A DNA stretch of 64,000 nt from Desulfatitalea alkaliphila (GCF_022968795.1 NZ_JALJRB010000001.1:1-64000), one strand, 5' to 3'. Positions 1 through 8,893 are shown, counted from the first letter of the stretch. The notes: generated by a model from the letters alone, not told the origin. Program-made: numbers and translations.

Positions 1-927
1 GCCGCTCTCCACGGCGGCCCGGACGGCGCAGCCGGGCTCGCGGACGTGGGTGCAATCGGCATAGCGGCAGTCCTGGGCCAGCACGAGAATGTCCTCGAAG
101 CCTTGGGCCACCCCTTCGTCGGCGCCCAGCAGGCCGAGTTCGCGCATGCCGGGGGTGTCGATCATCAGCGCGCCCTGATCGAGGGCGATGAGCTGCCGCC
201 GGGAGGTTGTGTGGGTGCCTTCGCAGGTGGCGCTGACACCCTTTGTCTTGAACGTGTCGCGCCCGATCAGGCGGTTGATGAGGGTGGTCTTGCCGACGCC
301 CGATGACCCCAGCAGGCCATAGGTCCGCCCGGGCCTCAGCACTTGTTGGAATTGATCGAACCCGGTGCCGGTGACGTTGCTCAGGGCGATCACGGGAACG
401 GCGGGGGCGGTCTGTTGCACCACCGCGAGCTGTTGCGCCAGTTCTTCTTCGGCGATCAGGTCGGTCTTGGTGAGCACGATGATCGGCGCGACCCCGCCGT
501 CGGCGGCCATCACCAGGTAGCGTTCCATTCTGCGCGGGTTGAAGTCGAAGCGGCAGGATTGAACGATGAAGGCGGTGTCGATGTTGGCGGCGATCATCTG
601 GTAGTCCACGTTGGCGCCGGCGCACTTGCGGCGCAGGAAGGTTCTTCGGGGAAAAAGGTCGTGGATGACGGCGGCGGTGTTATCGGAGTGATATTGCACG
701 CTCACCCAGTCGCCGACGCAGGGCAGGTCGACGGGGGAATCGGCGCGGAAATAGAGTTTGCCGGCTGGTTCCGCGGGCACCTCCTTGTGTTCATCCCGAA
801 CCATATAGGCGCCGCGGTCGACGGCCGAAACGCGCGCGACGGCCCGATCCGCCTGCTCCAAGGCCCCGGCGTGTGCTTCGAACCAGGGGTCGAAGCCGAG
901 GTCGTTCAATGTCATGGATTCCGCCAT
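1..927 (-). CDS. rsgA: Ribosome small-subunit-dependent GTPase A (partial, C-terminus outside window)
   Basis: Circularly permuted GTPase that acts in late 30S ribosome maturation. Reading the minus strand from ATG at 927, the frame stays open to base 1, so only the far C-terminus is missing. It shows an N-terminal OB-like region (CVGDWVSVQ), the G4-like LTKTDL, then a P-loop GSSGVGKTTL, the G3 motif DTPGMREL and a zinc-binding CRYADCTHVREPGCAV. The motif order G4-G1-G3 is the permutation typical of RsgA/YjeQ. The start is supported by AGGACGA about six bases upstream; an in-frame ATG four codons later is possible. It is followed on the same strand by no recognised partner. Identification is firm. 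Confidence 0.93.
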   Translation of the reverse strand, partial: MAESMTLNDLGFDPWFEAHAGALEQADRAVARVSAVDRGAYMVRDEHKEVPAEPAGKLYFRADSPVDLPCVGDWVSVQYHSDNTAAVIHDLFPRRTFLRRKCAGANVDYQMIAANIDTAFIVQSCRFDFNPRRMERYLVMAADGGVAPIIVLTKTDLIAEEELAQQLAVVQQTAPAVPVIALSNVTGTGFDQFQQVLRPGRTYGLLGSSGVGKTTLINRLIGRDTFKTKGVSATCEGTHTTSRRQLIALDQGALMIDTPGMRELGLLGADEGVAQGFEDILVLAQDCRYADCTHVREPGCAVRAAVESG

Positions 928-995
928 TGTTTCGTCCTGGGCGCGGGCGCCGGGTGGGAGGGAATTTCCGTGCACCCGCCGGGCCGGGTTGGTAT

Positions 996-1799
996 TCACG
1001 TGCTTCCCGTGGCCTTGAAGAAGGTGTAGCAAAAGGTGCCGTCCGCTTCGGTGGTGCGATAGAGGTCCGCGACGCCCTGGTCGAATGCGGCCGGGGCGAT
1101 GATGTGCGCATCGACCGCGGCTTGCCGCACACCTGCGATCATGGCCGTGAAGGTCTTGCGGGTGAACCCATCGACCAGTTCGGGCTTGCTTGAATCGACG
1201 TAGACCATGCGCGGCGATACCCGGACGTCGCGATAGCCGGCTTCCGTGAGCAGCGGGTAGAGCGATCGGCCGATCAGCGCGTTGCCGCCCGCGCGGGCCT
1301 GCAGTTCCACCTGGCACTGAATGGCGGCGCAGGCGGCGTCGCTGCGCGGATGGAAATAGGCGGATCCGTGGTCCCCTTCGATGACCGTGATCGTTCCGCC
1401 CGCCCGCAGGAAGCCTTTCAGGTGCGTCAGGGCCGCACCCGGCGCTTTCAGGTGCTCCAGGACGAAGCAGACGAAGATATGGTCGAAGGATTGCGGGTCG
1501 AAGGGCAACTGGAAGATGTCGCCCTGCCGGAACCGCACATTGGTCAGCCCTGCCGCGGCGACCTTGCGCCGGGCTTCGGCGACCGATTGCGCGGAGATAT
1601 CGACGGCGGTGATTTCGGCGCCGGGGCTGTTCCCGGCCAGGGTCAGGGTTTGCGCGCCGACGCCGCAGCCGGCTTCCAGAACCCGGCTGCCGGCCGGGAA
1701 CGCCGTATCGGCGTGCAGCAGATCGACCAACGTGGTGGCCTGGTCTTGCAGGCGTATGTTCTCTTGCGGGTCATACCCGTGAACGTATGCCGTCGTCAT
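996..1799 (-). CDS. Class I SAM-dependent methyltransferase
   Basis: Rossmann-fold methyltransferase of unknown substrate, 267 residues. The SAM-binding motif I is VLEAGCGVGAQT, followed by the acidic ribose-binding end of strand 2 (ITAVDIS) and post-motif QGDIFQLPF and FDHIFVCFVLEHL, the ubiE/COQ5-like Methyltransf_11/25 layout. The C-terminal third carries a substrate cap with no recognisable signature. I placed the start at 1799 because GAGGGG lies just upstream, and the 16 residues before it look non-coding. It points away from the hipBA pair and may be co-transcribed with rsgA, 68 bases downstream. It could be a small-molecule or quinone methyltransferase; the sequence does not decide this. 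Confidence 0.85.
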   Translation of the reverse strand: MTTAYVHGYDPQENIRLQDQATTLVDLLHADTAFPAGSRVLEAGCGVGAQTLTLAGNSPGAEITAVDISAQSVAEARRKVAAAGLTNVRFRQGDIFQLPFDPQSFDHIFVCFVLEHLKAPGAALTHLKGFLRAGGTITVIEGDHGSAYFHPRSDAACAAIQCQVELQARAGGNALIGRSLYPLLTEAGYRDVRVSPRMVYVDSSKPELVDGFTRKTFTAMIAGVRQAAVDAHIIAPAAFDQGVADLYRTTEADGTFCYTFFKATGST

Positions 1800-2141
1800 G
1801 TCTCCCCTCTTCCCGGCGAACCTTTGAGCGGCGCACACGGGCGCCATGTGTGGCGGATCCGCCGGAACCGTTGCGGCCTGCCGCTGCCGCCCAATGGTTC
1901 CGAAAATCGACCTTTTGCGAATCCATCGGGCCTTCGCTATGCCGAATCGGGATAATTGTCAATGCTCTCCCGGTCTTCGAGCAGGGCAATCGCATATGGT
2001 GGATACCGCGTCGCGCCGGGCAGGTGGCCCCGTCACGGTGCACATCGTAATCGCTTTGCGGCCCGGATAGCAAGAGCCGTTGAATGGTACATATATGGCC
2101 CACAAAAGATCCCCACGGTCTATAAGAATACCAAACATGTC

Positions 2142-2170
2142 TTGACTTTTTTCTCAACGGTCATTATGCA
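2142..2170 (+). promoter_or_regulatory. Sigma-70-type promoter for hipBA
   Basis: TTGACT (2142-2147), a 17-base spacer and TATGCA (2165-2170), followed by about 60 bases of leader to the hipB start. It is the best promoter-like match in the 431-base divergent gap 1800-2230; nothing else recognisable was seen in that gap. HipB-type repressors usually bind over such promoters, but no clear operator palindrome was identified. Confidence 0.5.
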
Positions 2171-2230
2171 TAAGCCTTGTTGGGATCACCGGGCGGTTGT
2201 GCGCTCTTTTTGCGAACCAAAGGACAGCTT

Positions 2231-2569
2231 ATGCCGAAGTCCATCACACGTGCTTACTCGCGCTACAGCCGGGATGCGGCGGCCTTGCTTGGCGCGTTGA
2301 TCCGCGAAGCGCGCAAGGCGCGCAGGCTCACGGCCCGGGAATTGGCTGATCGCGCGGGTATTTCCAGAGGAATGCTGCAACGCATCGAAAAGGGCAACCT
2401 CAAATGTGAAATCGGCGCCGTGTTCGAAGCGGCCGCCATTGTGGGCGTCAAACTGTTCGATGCGGATGAAGGCGCGCTGACGAAACACCTGCATCAAACC
2501 ACGGAAAAGCTGTCCCTTCTGCCCAAATCCGTTCGCAAGAAATCCAAAGCGGTGCGCGATGACTTCTAG
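2231..2569 (+). CDS. hipB: HipB-like antitoxin, XRE-family DNA-binding protein
   Basis: Small helix-turn-helix protein, 112 residues, that should bind and neutralise the HipA-like kinase encoded next and repress their promoter. The Cro/C1 fold is visible in TARELADRAGISRGMLQRIEKGNLKCEIGAVFEAA. The start at 2231 follows AAAGGA with good spacing; an upstream in-frame ATG at 2177 lies at the likely transcription start and lacks a ribosome site. It overlaps hipA by 11 bases, the usual translational coupling of these modules. The C-terminal basic tail (KSVRKKSKAVRDDF) is longer than the minimal HTH. Confidence 0.85.
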   Translation: MPKSITRAYSRYSRDAAALLGALIREARKARRLTARELADRAGISRGMLQRIEKGNLKCEIGAVFEAAAIVGVKLFDADEGALTKHLHQTTEKLSLLPKSVRKKSKAVRDDF

Positions 2570-3818
2570 ACATGAGAAGGAAGCGTTTGTCTGGATATGG
2601 CTGCCGGGCGAAACCGAGCCTGTGGTGGCCGGACGCCTTGAAGCGGATGACGGCAAGCTCTTTTTCAACTATGGCAAAAGCTATCTGGAGTGTCGGGGCG
2701 ACGGCACGCCCGCGATCGCTATTTTCGATCCCGAATTGCCGTTGCAGGCCGGCGTGCTGCCGCTGCACGAGGGCTTGACCATGCCGGGCTGTATCCGGGA
2801 TGCCGCCCCCGACGCCTGGGGCCGGCGCGTGATCCTCAACATGACATTGGGGCTTAAAGGCGCTGGCGACGATACGGCCGAACTGGATGAGTTGACTTAC
2901 CTGCTGGCCTCCGGCTCCGACCGCATCGGCGCGCTCGATTTTCAACGCTCCCCCTCGGAATACGTGCCGCGTACCGCGAATAATGTCCTTTTGGAGGAGT
3001 TGATTACCTCCGCCGAACGGGTCGAGAATGGCGTGCCGCTTACGCCGGAGTTGGATCGGGCGTTGTTCCACGGCAGCTCCATTGGCGGCGCGCGTCCCAA
3101 GGCCTTGATTCAGGACAAAGGCAAGAAGTACGTGGCCAAGTTTTCTTCCGGCACCGATTTGTACAGCGTTGTCAAGGCCGAGTATGTCGCCATGCGGCTG
3201 GCCCGGTTGGCCGGGTTGCATGTCGCGCCGGTAAAGCTGGTCAAGGCCGCAAACAAGGACGTCCTGCTGATAGAACGGTTCGACCGCGTGCCGCAAGGCG
3301 GCAAGTGGGCCAGGAAGCTCATGGTATCGGCGCTGACGCTGTTTCGGCTGGATGAGATGATGGCGCGGTACGCCAGCTATGAAGTGTTCGCCGAAATCAT
3401 CCGTCACCGCTTCACCGATCCGCGGCCGACGCTCAAAGAGCTGTTCTCGCGGCTCGTTTTCAATGTGCTGTGCGGCAATACCGACGATCATGCGCGGAAC
3501 CACGCCGCATTTTGGGATGGCCATGCGCTGACCCTGACACCCGCTTACGACATCTGCCCGCAAGGGCGCGCGGGCAATGAGGCGTCACAAGCCATGCGCA
3601 TATCCGGCGATCATCGTTCGAGCCAACTGAAAACGTGCCTGTTGACCGCAAGCAATTTTCTCCTCTCCAACAAAGAAGCCCGCGACATCTTCGGCCACCT
3701 GACCGCCGTGATCGAACGGCATTGGGACGCTGTCTGTGAAGAAGCCGAGCTCAACGAGGTGGATAAGCGACTGCTGTGGAAACGGCAGTTTCTGAATCCC
3801 TTTTCCATGGAGCAATAG
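2559..3818 (+). CDS. hipA: HipA-family Ser/Thr kinase toxin
   Basis: Type II toxin-antitoxin kinase of 419 residues; family members phosphorylate glutamyl-tRNA synthetase or other translation factors. An N-terminal HipA_N-like subdomain (about 1-115) is followed by the kinase core. Visible landmarks are the P-loop-like SSIGGARPK (173-181), the catalytic loop GNTDDHARN (306-314) and the metal-binding YDICP (330-334), so the kinase appears intact. The gene starts inside the last codons of hipB and is translationally coupled to it. It lies at the edge of the nif block and is convergent with nifV, with 89 bases between their stop codons. The actual target is unknown. Confidence 0.88.
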   Translation: MTSRHEKEAFVWIWLPGETEPVVAGRLEADDGKLFFNYGKSYLECRGDGTPAIAIFDPELPLQAGVLPLHEGLTMPGCIRDAAPDAWGRRVILNMTLGLKGAGDDTAELDELTYLLASGSDRIGALDFQRSPSEYVPRTANNVLLEELITSAERVENGVPLTPELDRALFHGSSIGGARPKALIQDKGKKYVAKFSSGTDLYSVVKAEYVAMRLARLAGLHVAPVKLVKAANKDVLLIERFDRVPQGGKWARKLMVSALTLFRLDEMMARYASYEVFAEIIRHRFTDPRPTLKELFSRLVFNVLCGNTDDHARNHAAFWDGHALTLTPAYDICPQGRAGNEASQAMRISGDHRSSQLKTCLLTASNFLLSNKEARDIFGHLTAVIERHWDAVCEEAELNEVDKRLLWKRQFLNPFSMEQ

Positions 3819-3907
3819 ACCTGGCACCTTCGGCGGTCGCCGAGACGCCCCGTGTTATCAACGGAGTTGAACAGTGCGGGCCCCTTTCCCGCGAACCCCA
3901 CGCCGCA

Positions 3908-5029
3908 CTAAAACGTATTGCGGACGGAACGCGAATCTGCTGCCCGGCACGGCGGCGCGGGCTCGCGCAGCAGTGTCTGCAAGGCGCTGAGCTGATCGAC
4001 CGAGGCGGGGATGCCGGCCTGTTGGAGCAGGTGGCGCAGACCGGTGCGGCCGGAGTGGGGACCCGGCAGGAAACGTTGGCGGCGGCCGATGCGTTCCGGC
4101 GGGAAGGGTTGGTAGGTGTCCGGGTTGCGCAGCAGGGCGTGGCAGTGGATGCCCGAGGCGTGGGTGAAGGCCATCGCGCCGACGATGGGCTGGCCCGGCG
4201 GGATCGGCCGTTCGGCGGCCCGGGCGACGCGGCGGCAAAGGGCCGGCAGGCCGGCGGGGTCGAGCCGACTGGTGAGGTCAGGGTGGCTGTCGAGCAGCAC
4301 GGCCACCTGTTCCAGGGCGGCGTTGCCGGCCCGTTCGCCGAGGCCGTTGACGGTGAGGCTGAGGGCCGCGGCGCCGGCTTCGGCGGCGGCCAGGGCGTTG
4401 GCCGTGGCCAGGCCGAGGTCGTTGTGGGCGTGAAACTCCAGGGGCAGGTCCGGGGCGGCGGTTATCAGTGCTTCGATCAGGGCGGTGACGGCGGCGGGGC
4501 GGGCGATGCCCACGGTGTCGGCGATGCGCAGGCGATGGACCCCGAGGGCGGCGGCGGCACGGGCGATGGCGATGAGGCGCTCGGCGGGGGCGCGGGTGGC
4601 GTCCTGGGCGCCGATGGTGACGCGCTTGAAGCGGGCGCGGGCCGGGGGGACGAGGGCGTGCAGGCGGTCCAGGGGCCAGGCGGGGTCCTTGCCCAGGGCG
4701 GCCAGGTGAATGTCGGAGAGGGGCAGGCTGATGTGGACGGTGTCGGCCCGGCCGGCGGCCGCCGCGTCGAGGTCTTCGGGACGGGCGCGGCACCAGGCGG
4801 AAAGGCGGCAGGGCAGGCCCAGGGCGGCGATGGCGCGCATTGTCCTGATTTCGGAGGGTCCCATGGCGGGGGTGCCGATCTCCAGTTCGTCGATGCCGAT
4901 GGCGGCCAGGGCGCGTGCGATGGCGAGACGGTCTTCGCGGCCCATGGCGACGCCGGGGGCCTGCAGGCCGTCGCGCAGGGTGGTGTCGACGAGGGTTACG
5001 GGCCGTCTGTGGAGCGCGGGCGGGTGCAT
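3908..5029 (-). CDS. nifV: Homocitrate synthase
   Basis: Condenses acetyl-CoA and 2-oxoglutarate to homocitrate, the organic ligand of FeMo-co. It has 373 residues with the DRE-TIM barrel signature [15 protein letters not shown] near the N-terminus, the metal-binding [14 protein letters not shown] and the NGLGERAGN loop. Homologous isopropylmalate synthases are longer and carry a C-terminal allosteric domain; this protein lacks it, as NifV does. The start at 5029 follows GGGAGAGACC; longer readings run into the upstream GNAT gene. It is the last gene of the nif operon, 17 bases after the acetyltransferase. The DNA is extremely GC-rich, which creates long spurious frames on both strands. Confidence 0.93.
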   Translation of the reverse strand: MHPPALHRRPVTLVDTTLRDGLQAPGVAMGREDRLAIARALAAIGIDELEIGTPAMGPSEIRTMRAIAALGLPCRLSAWCRARPEDLDAAAAGRADTVHISLPLSDIHLAALGKDPAWPLDRLHALVPPARARFKRVTIGAQDATRAPAERLIAIARAAAALGVHRLRIADTVGIARPAAVTALIEALITAAPDLPLEFHAHNDLGLATANALAAAEAGAAALSLTVNGLGERAGNAALEQVAVLLDSHPDLTSRLDPAGLPALCRRVARAAERPIPPGQPIVGAMAFTHASGIHCHALLRNPDTYQPFPPERIGRRQRFLPGPHSGRTGLRHLLQQAGIPASVDQLSALQTLLREPAPPCRAADSRSVRNTF

Positions 5030-5046
5030 GGCGGTCTCTCCCGGTT

Positions 5047-5505
5047 TCAGGGGGTGGGGTGCCGGCGCAGGCAGATCATGCGGGTGGGGCGCCAGCCGAT
5101 GCAGTGGTAGAAATCCAGGGCGTCGAAGTTGGTGCGGTCCGCCAGCAGTTGCAGGCGGGTGGCGCCCCGGTCCAGGGCCCACGCTTCCAGGGCGGTGGCG
5201 ATGCGGCGGCCGATGCCCTGTTGGCGCCAGGCGTCGTCCACGACGATGTCCTCCACCAGGACGACAAGGCCGCCCTCGGCGGTGGAGATGAGGGTCTGGG
5301 CCGATCCCATGGCCACTACCTCCCCGGCCGCGGCGGCCACCTTGATGCAGCGGTGCTTGCCGCAGCCGTCGAGCAGCAGGGCCAGGCCGCGCCGGTGGCG
5401 GAGGGGATCGATGGCGAAGTCGGTTTCGATGGCGAAGAGTTGTTGCAGCAGGTGGACCATCGGTTCGATGTCGTCGGGCCGGGCGTCGCGGATGGTCATG
5501 GTCAT
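5047..5505 (-). CDS. GNAT family acetyltransferase in the nif operon
   Basis: Acetyl-CoA-dependent N-acetyltransferase, 152 residues and a single GNAT fold. Motif A, which binds the pyrophosphate of CoA, reads [19 protein letters not shown], and motif B is LDFYHCIGW near the C-terminus. The substrate is not predictable. It lies between the [2Fe-2S] ferredoxin and nifV, 17 bases upstream of nifV, so it should be co-expressed under nitrogen-fixing conditions. A second ATG two codons in is an alternative start. Just upstream is a 9-bp tandem array (5521-5574) in what should be its leader RNA. Confidence 0.82.
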   Translation of the reverse strand: MTMTIRDARPDDIEPMVHLLQQLFAIETDFAIDPLRHRRGLALLLDGCGKHRCIKVAAAAGEVVAMGSAQTLISTAEGGLVVLVEDIVVDDAWRQQGIGRRIATALEAWALDRGATRLQLLADRTNFDALDFYHCIGWRPTRMICLRRHPTP

Positions 5506-5520
5506 GGAATTCTCGCGATT

Positions 5521-5574
5521 TTGCTGAGTTTATTGAGTTTTTTGGGTTTATTGGGTTCTTTGAGTTCTTTGGTT
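5521..5574 (-). repeat. Six 9-bp tandem repeats upstream of the GNAT gene
   Basis: Six degenerate units with plus-strand consensus TTNTTGRGT sit 16 bases upstream of the GNAT start. In the mRNA sense they read ACYCAANAA, an unstructured A/C-rich leader. A related array lies upstream of nifN (8753-8812). Confidence 0.75.
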
Positions 5575-5596
5575 GATTCCGATGGTTGGGTTGGGG

Positions 5597-5902
5597 TCAG
5601 GTGATCAGGTGTGTTGTGGCCTGGGTGTTGTCTTCTACGGCATCGAGGATTTCGTCGACGATGGCTTCGCTTTCAACGCCGCCGTACCAAGTACCCTGGG
5701 GTTGGACGATGAGCACCGGGCCGTGGTCGCAGGCCTTGAGGCAGCCGGTGCTGGTCACCTGGGCGTCCATGCCGCGGTCCAGGATTTCGTTCTCGATGTA
5801 GGGCAGCAGGGCGGTGGAACCCTTTTTGTGGCAGGCCCCCTTGGGGTCGCCGTCGGCCCGGAAGCTGGCGCAGACGAAGATGTGGCAGGCGGGCTTTTCC
5901 AT
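5597..5902 (-). CDS. Thioredoxin-like [2Fe-2S] ferredoxin
   Basis: Small electron carrier, 101 residues. The four cluster cysteines fit the thioredoxin-like (Shethna/Clostridium) pattern: C11 in VCASF, C24 in GACHKK, C54 and C58 in GCLKAC. An additional C6 precedes them. Family members associate with nitrogenase either as electron donors or as conformational protectors. The start at 5902 has GGAGAAAAACC before it. It follows nifB by 123 bases, a gap that holds a palindromic repeat, and precedes the GNAT gene and nifV. Which partner it serves (nitrogenase, or cofactor assembly through NifB) is inference. Confidence 0.85.
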   Translation of the reverse strand: MEKPACHIFVCASFRADGDPKGACHKKGSTALLPYIENEILDRGMDAQVTSTGCLKACDHGPVLIVQPQGTWYGGVESEAIVDEILDAVEDNTQATTHLIT

Positions 5903-5948
5903 GGTTTTTCTCCTTTTGTGGAAGTGTTTTCTGATTATTATGCGAATC

Positions 5949-5978
5949 GGTGGATCCGCTACGCTTGATCCACCCTAC
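5949..5978. repeat. Palindromic intergenic repeat, copy 1 (nifB-ferredoxin gap)
   Basis: A 30-bp element with arms GGTGGATC and GATCCACC followed by CTAC. Two near-identical copies in the same orientation are at 10308-10337 and 13620-13649, all in gaps of the nif operon. In RNA it forms a short stem-loop. Confidence 0.8.
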
Positions 5979-6025
5979 GGCATCTACGATGGCAGGGAAT
6001 GGGTGGATTTGCTGCCCTTATTTTT

Positions 6026-7306
6026 TCACCCACACCCCATCATATCTCCTCCGCAGGAGGTCCCGCAGGATCGCCGGGGCGCGATGGGCAGCGGCGGAAT
6101 CGGTTGCCCGGCGAAGAGGCGCTCCAGGGTATCGTGGATGAGCCCCTCGCAGGTGATGATCTCGATGCCGGCGGCGGCGAGGGTTTTGCGGGGGGTTTCG
6201 CCGATGCCGGCCACCAGCAGGGTGTGGCAGTCGCGCAGGCGCATGGCCAGTTGGCGCCAGCGCAGAGGGCCGGTGCCGGGTTCGGGGGTGGCCCGGCGTT
6301 CGAGCAGGGCCGGTCCCTCCGGAGTTTGGGCGTAGATGTGCAGTTCGGCGGCTTCGCCCAGGTGCTGGTTGATCAGGGCGCCTTCCATGGTGGCCACGGC
6401 CACGTGGGGGCGGTCGGCGGCGCTGGTGGTCGGTTTGGCGGCCACCGGTTCCGCCGCGTGGCCGCAGCGTTGCAGCAGGTCCGTCAGCTCCGCCGAGGGG
6501 GCTTCGCCGAGCAGGCCCACGGCGTCGGCCCGGCAGCGGGTGCAGTGGGCCATCTGGGGCACGTGGCGGCCGGCGGCGGCGCGGATGGCGGCCACTTGCG
6601 CGGCGGCCGGGGGTTGCAGGTGGGCCAGGGCGCTGCCGGGGCTGGGATGGTAGGGCATGCTGTTGAACAGGTCCACGCCCAGTTGCCCCATGCGTTCGGC
6701 GATGGCGACGATGTGGTGGTCGTTGATGCCGGGCAAAATGATGGCGTTGATCTTGACGATCATGTCCCGCGCCTTGAGGGCCCGAATGGCGGCGATTTGG
6801 CGCTCCAGCAGCAGTGCGGCGGCCTTTTCGGCGCGCACCACGTGCTTGCCCACCCGCATCCAGCTGTAGACTTGGGCGCCGATGGCCGGGTCGATGGTAT
6901 TGACGGTGAGGGTGACGTGGCTGACGGCCAGGCGGTGCAGGGCCTCGATGTGGGGCAGCAGTTCCAGGCCGTTGGTGGCCACACAGAGCATCACGTCGGG
7001 AAACCGGCGGCGCACCAAGTCAAAGGTCGCCAGGGTTGCGTCGGCGTTGGCAAAGGGATCGCCGGGGCCCGCGATGCCCACGACCCGGATTTCGGGGCGC
7101 CGGGCCATCACCTTTTCCAGGTAGTCCAAGGCCTGGGCTGGGCTGAGCAGGGCGCTGGTGACGCCCGGGCGGCTTTCGTTGACGCAGTCGAAGCGCCGGT
7201 TGCAGAACTTGCACTGTACGTTGCAGCGCGGGGCCACGGGCAGGTGGATGCGGCCGAAGCGCCGGTGGCTGCCGGGATTGAAACAGGGATGGTGGCTGAG
7301 ATTCAT
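6026..7306 (-). CDS. nifB: FeMo cofactor biosynthesis protein NifB (radical SAM with NifX-like domain)
   Basis: Radical SAM enzyme that fuses two [4Fe-4S] units and inserts carbide to make NifB-co (L-cluster). It has 426 residues. The SAM-cluster motif is C28-x3-C32-x2-C35 (APRCNVQCKFCNRRFDC), followed by GPGDPF and TLTVNTIDP typical of NifB. A C-terminal NifX/NafY-like domain begins near residue 300 (HVAVATMEGALINQHLGEA), so this is the two-domain form. The last residues are Cys/Gly-rich (CGTSCGGDMMGCG). It lies 24 bases after the nifN stop codon on the same strand. Confidence 0.96.
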   Translation of the reverse strand: MNLSHHPCFNPGSHRRFGRIHLPVAPRCNVQCKFCNRRFDCVNESRPGVTSALLSPAQALDYLEKVMARRPEIRVVGIAGPGDPFANADATLATFDLVRRRFPDVMLCVATNGLELLPHIEALHRLAVSHVTLTVNTIDPAIGAQVYSWMRVGKHVVRAEKAAALLLERQIAAIRALKARDMIVKINAIILPGINDHHIVAIAERMGQLGVDLFNSMPYHPSPGSALAHLQPPAAAQVAAIRAAAGRHVPQMAHCTRCRADAVGLLGEAPSAELTDLLQRCGHAAEPVAAKPTTSAADRPHVAVATMEGALINQHLGEAAELHIYAQTPEGPALLERRATPEPGTGPLRWRQLAMRLRDCHTLLVAGIGETPRKTLAAAGIEIITCEGLIHDTLERLFAGQPIPPLPIAPRRSCGTSCGGDMMGCG

Positions 7307-7330
7307 GGCGATACGCTTTTCTTTTTCCGC

Positions 7331-8740
7331 TCACATGTAGGTGTATCCCACCGGCGATGCGGCCTGGCGGGTTTCGATGAGGGCGTTGGCCAAGCGGTCG
7401 AAGAGGCACGCGGCCCCTTCGTAGCCGACGTGCAGCAAGCGCGGGCCGCCCATGCGGTCGTGGATGGGAAAGCCCACCTGCACCAGGGGAATGCCCAGGC
7501 GCCGGGCCATGGCGTAGCCTTTGCTGTGGCCCACGATGAGGTCCGGCCGGGCGCCGGCCACGGCTTCTTCGATGGTGGCGAAGTCGGCGCCTTCCAGGAT
7601 GGTCATGCCGGCGTGTTGCCGGGCGGGCACCAGTTGGTGCAGCACCGGGGCCAGGCGGCGGCCGGCGCCACCCGAGGCGCACACTACGGGGTGGATGCCG
7701 ATCTCGGCCATGAAGGCGGCCAGGCCGGCCACCAGGTCCGCCTCGCCGTAGAGGGCGGCGCGCACGGTGTTAACGTGCTTGTGCCCATCCACCAGGGTGT
7801 CCAGCAGGCGACCGCGCTGGGCCTGGTAGATGTCGGGCACCGGGCGGCCGCTGATCTCGGCCAGGGCCTGGAGCAGGGCGTCGGTGTGCCGGATGCCCAC
7901 GGGCAACCCTAGGCGCCGGGCGGGCACGCCGCAGCGGGTTTGCAGGTCGGTGGCAGCGGTGTCGCGCTCTGCGGCCAGGGTGTGGCCCAATTCGATGGTG
8001 GCGGCGGCGTTGCCGGCGGCGATGATGTCTTGCAACGGAGTGCCGCCGGGGGGGATGCGCTGGTAGCTTTCCCACTGGCCGCCGTCCAGGGTGTCGCTGT
8101 AGTCGGGCAGCACCATGGCCTGGAGACCGAAGGCGGCCGCCATCTCCTTGAGGTGGCGCAAGTCGGCGGGCGACAGCAGGCCGGGCAACAGGTTGACCTG
8201 GATCGTTGCCTCGCCGCCGCGGCCTTGGGCCAGGGCCCCCAGGACGGCCCGCACGGCGCGGTGAAACCCTTCCATGTGGCTGCCCTGGTAGCTGGGGGTG
8301 CTCACGTGGACGATGGGCGGCCGGGCGCTTTCGGGCACGGCGGCCAGGAAGGTTTTGATGAACATGGGCACGTCGTCGCCGATGGTCTCGGACAGGCAGG
8401 TGGTGGCCACGCCGATCAGGGCCGGGGCGTACTGCCGGCAGACGTTCTCCAGGGCCAGTTGCAAATTGGCTCCGCCGCCGAACACGGCCGTCTGCTCGCC
8501 GAAGTTGGAGCAGGCGATGTCCATGGGCTCCTTGAAATGGCTGATCAGATAGCGCCGGATGTAGGTGCTGCACCCCTGGGAGCCATGCAGCAAGGGCACC
8601 CCGCCGGCAATCCCCTTGAACACCAACGAAGCCCCCAACGGCGCACACAACTTGCAGGCATTCTGCACGGCGGAAGCGGCAACAACCGGCACAAGCGAAG
8701 CCAAAGTGTAACCATCATCGCAAGGCGTATCGGATTCCAT
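7331..8740 (-). CDS. nifN: Nitrogenase FeMo cofactor scaffold subunit NifN
   Basis: Beta subunit of the NifEN scaffold, on which NifB-co matures to FeMo-co. It has 469 residues and is homologous to NifK. Recognisable cluster-ligand regions are CKLCAPLGASLVFKGI, HGSQGCSTYIRR and ATTCLSETIGDD. The start at 8740 is set by a strong GGAGGTGTT; an in-frame upstream ATG at 8878 would translate a tandem repeat into Asn-Pro-Thr/Asn-Ser-Thr triplets and is rejected. It follows nifE with a 172-base gap containing two repeat arrays, and runs into nifB. Confidence 0.94.
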   Translation of the reverse strand: MESDTPCDDGYTLASLVPVVAASAVQNACKLCAPLGASLVFKGIAGGVPLLHGSQGCSTYIRRYLISHFKEPMDIACSNFGEQTAVFGGGANLQLALENVCRQYAPALIGVATTCLSETIGDDVPMFIKTFLAAVPESARPPIVHVSTPSYQGSHMEGFHRAVRAVLGALAQGRGGEATIQVNLLPGLLSPADLRHLKEMAAAFGLQAMVLPDYSDTLDGGQWESYQRIPPGGTPLQDIIAAGNAAATIELGHTLAAERDTAATDLQTRCGVPARRLGLPVGIRHTDALLQALAEISGRPVPDIYQAQRGRLLDTLVDGHKHVNTVRAALYGEADLVAGLAAFMAEIGIHPVVCASGGAGRRLAPVLHQLVPARQHAGMTILEGADFATIEEAVAGARPDLIVGHSKGYAMARRLGIPLVQVGFPIHDRMGGPRLLHVGYEGAACLFDRLANALIETRQAASPVGYTYM

Positions 8741-8752
8741 AACACCTCCATA

Positions 8753-8812
8753 AGGAGTAGAGTTGGTAGAGTTGGTAGAGTTTGTTGGGTTTGTTGGGTT
8801 TGTTGGGTTTGG
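8753..8812 (-). repeat. 9-bp tandem repeat array in the nifN leader
   Basis: Three near-perfect TTGTTGGGT units followed by two AGAGTTGGT-type units lie just upstream of the nifN ribosome site. In the mRNA sense these read ACCCAACAA and ACTCTACCA. They share their consensus with the array at 5521-5574. Confidence 0.8.
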
Positions 8813-8893
8813 AAGCGATGGCCGCCTTTGTAAAACAGGTACTTCTCCCCTACAATCCACACCCGCACCCCCGACCATAAAACGACCCGATCC

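Noticed and set aside
5999-7912. Long plus-strand open frame opposite nifB and nifN
   Set aside because: Gly/His/Gln-rich shadow of GC-rich third codon positions; no ribosome site or domain, and fully antisense to confirmed nif genes.
8741-8878. N-terminal extension of NifN containing Asn-Pro-Thr/Asn-Ser-Thr repeats
   Set aside because: Product of translating the 9-bp tandem array (a multiple of three). A strong GGAGGTGTT sets the start at 8740 and NifN homologues begin there.
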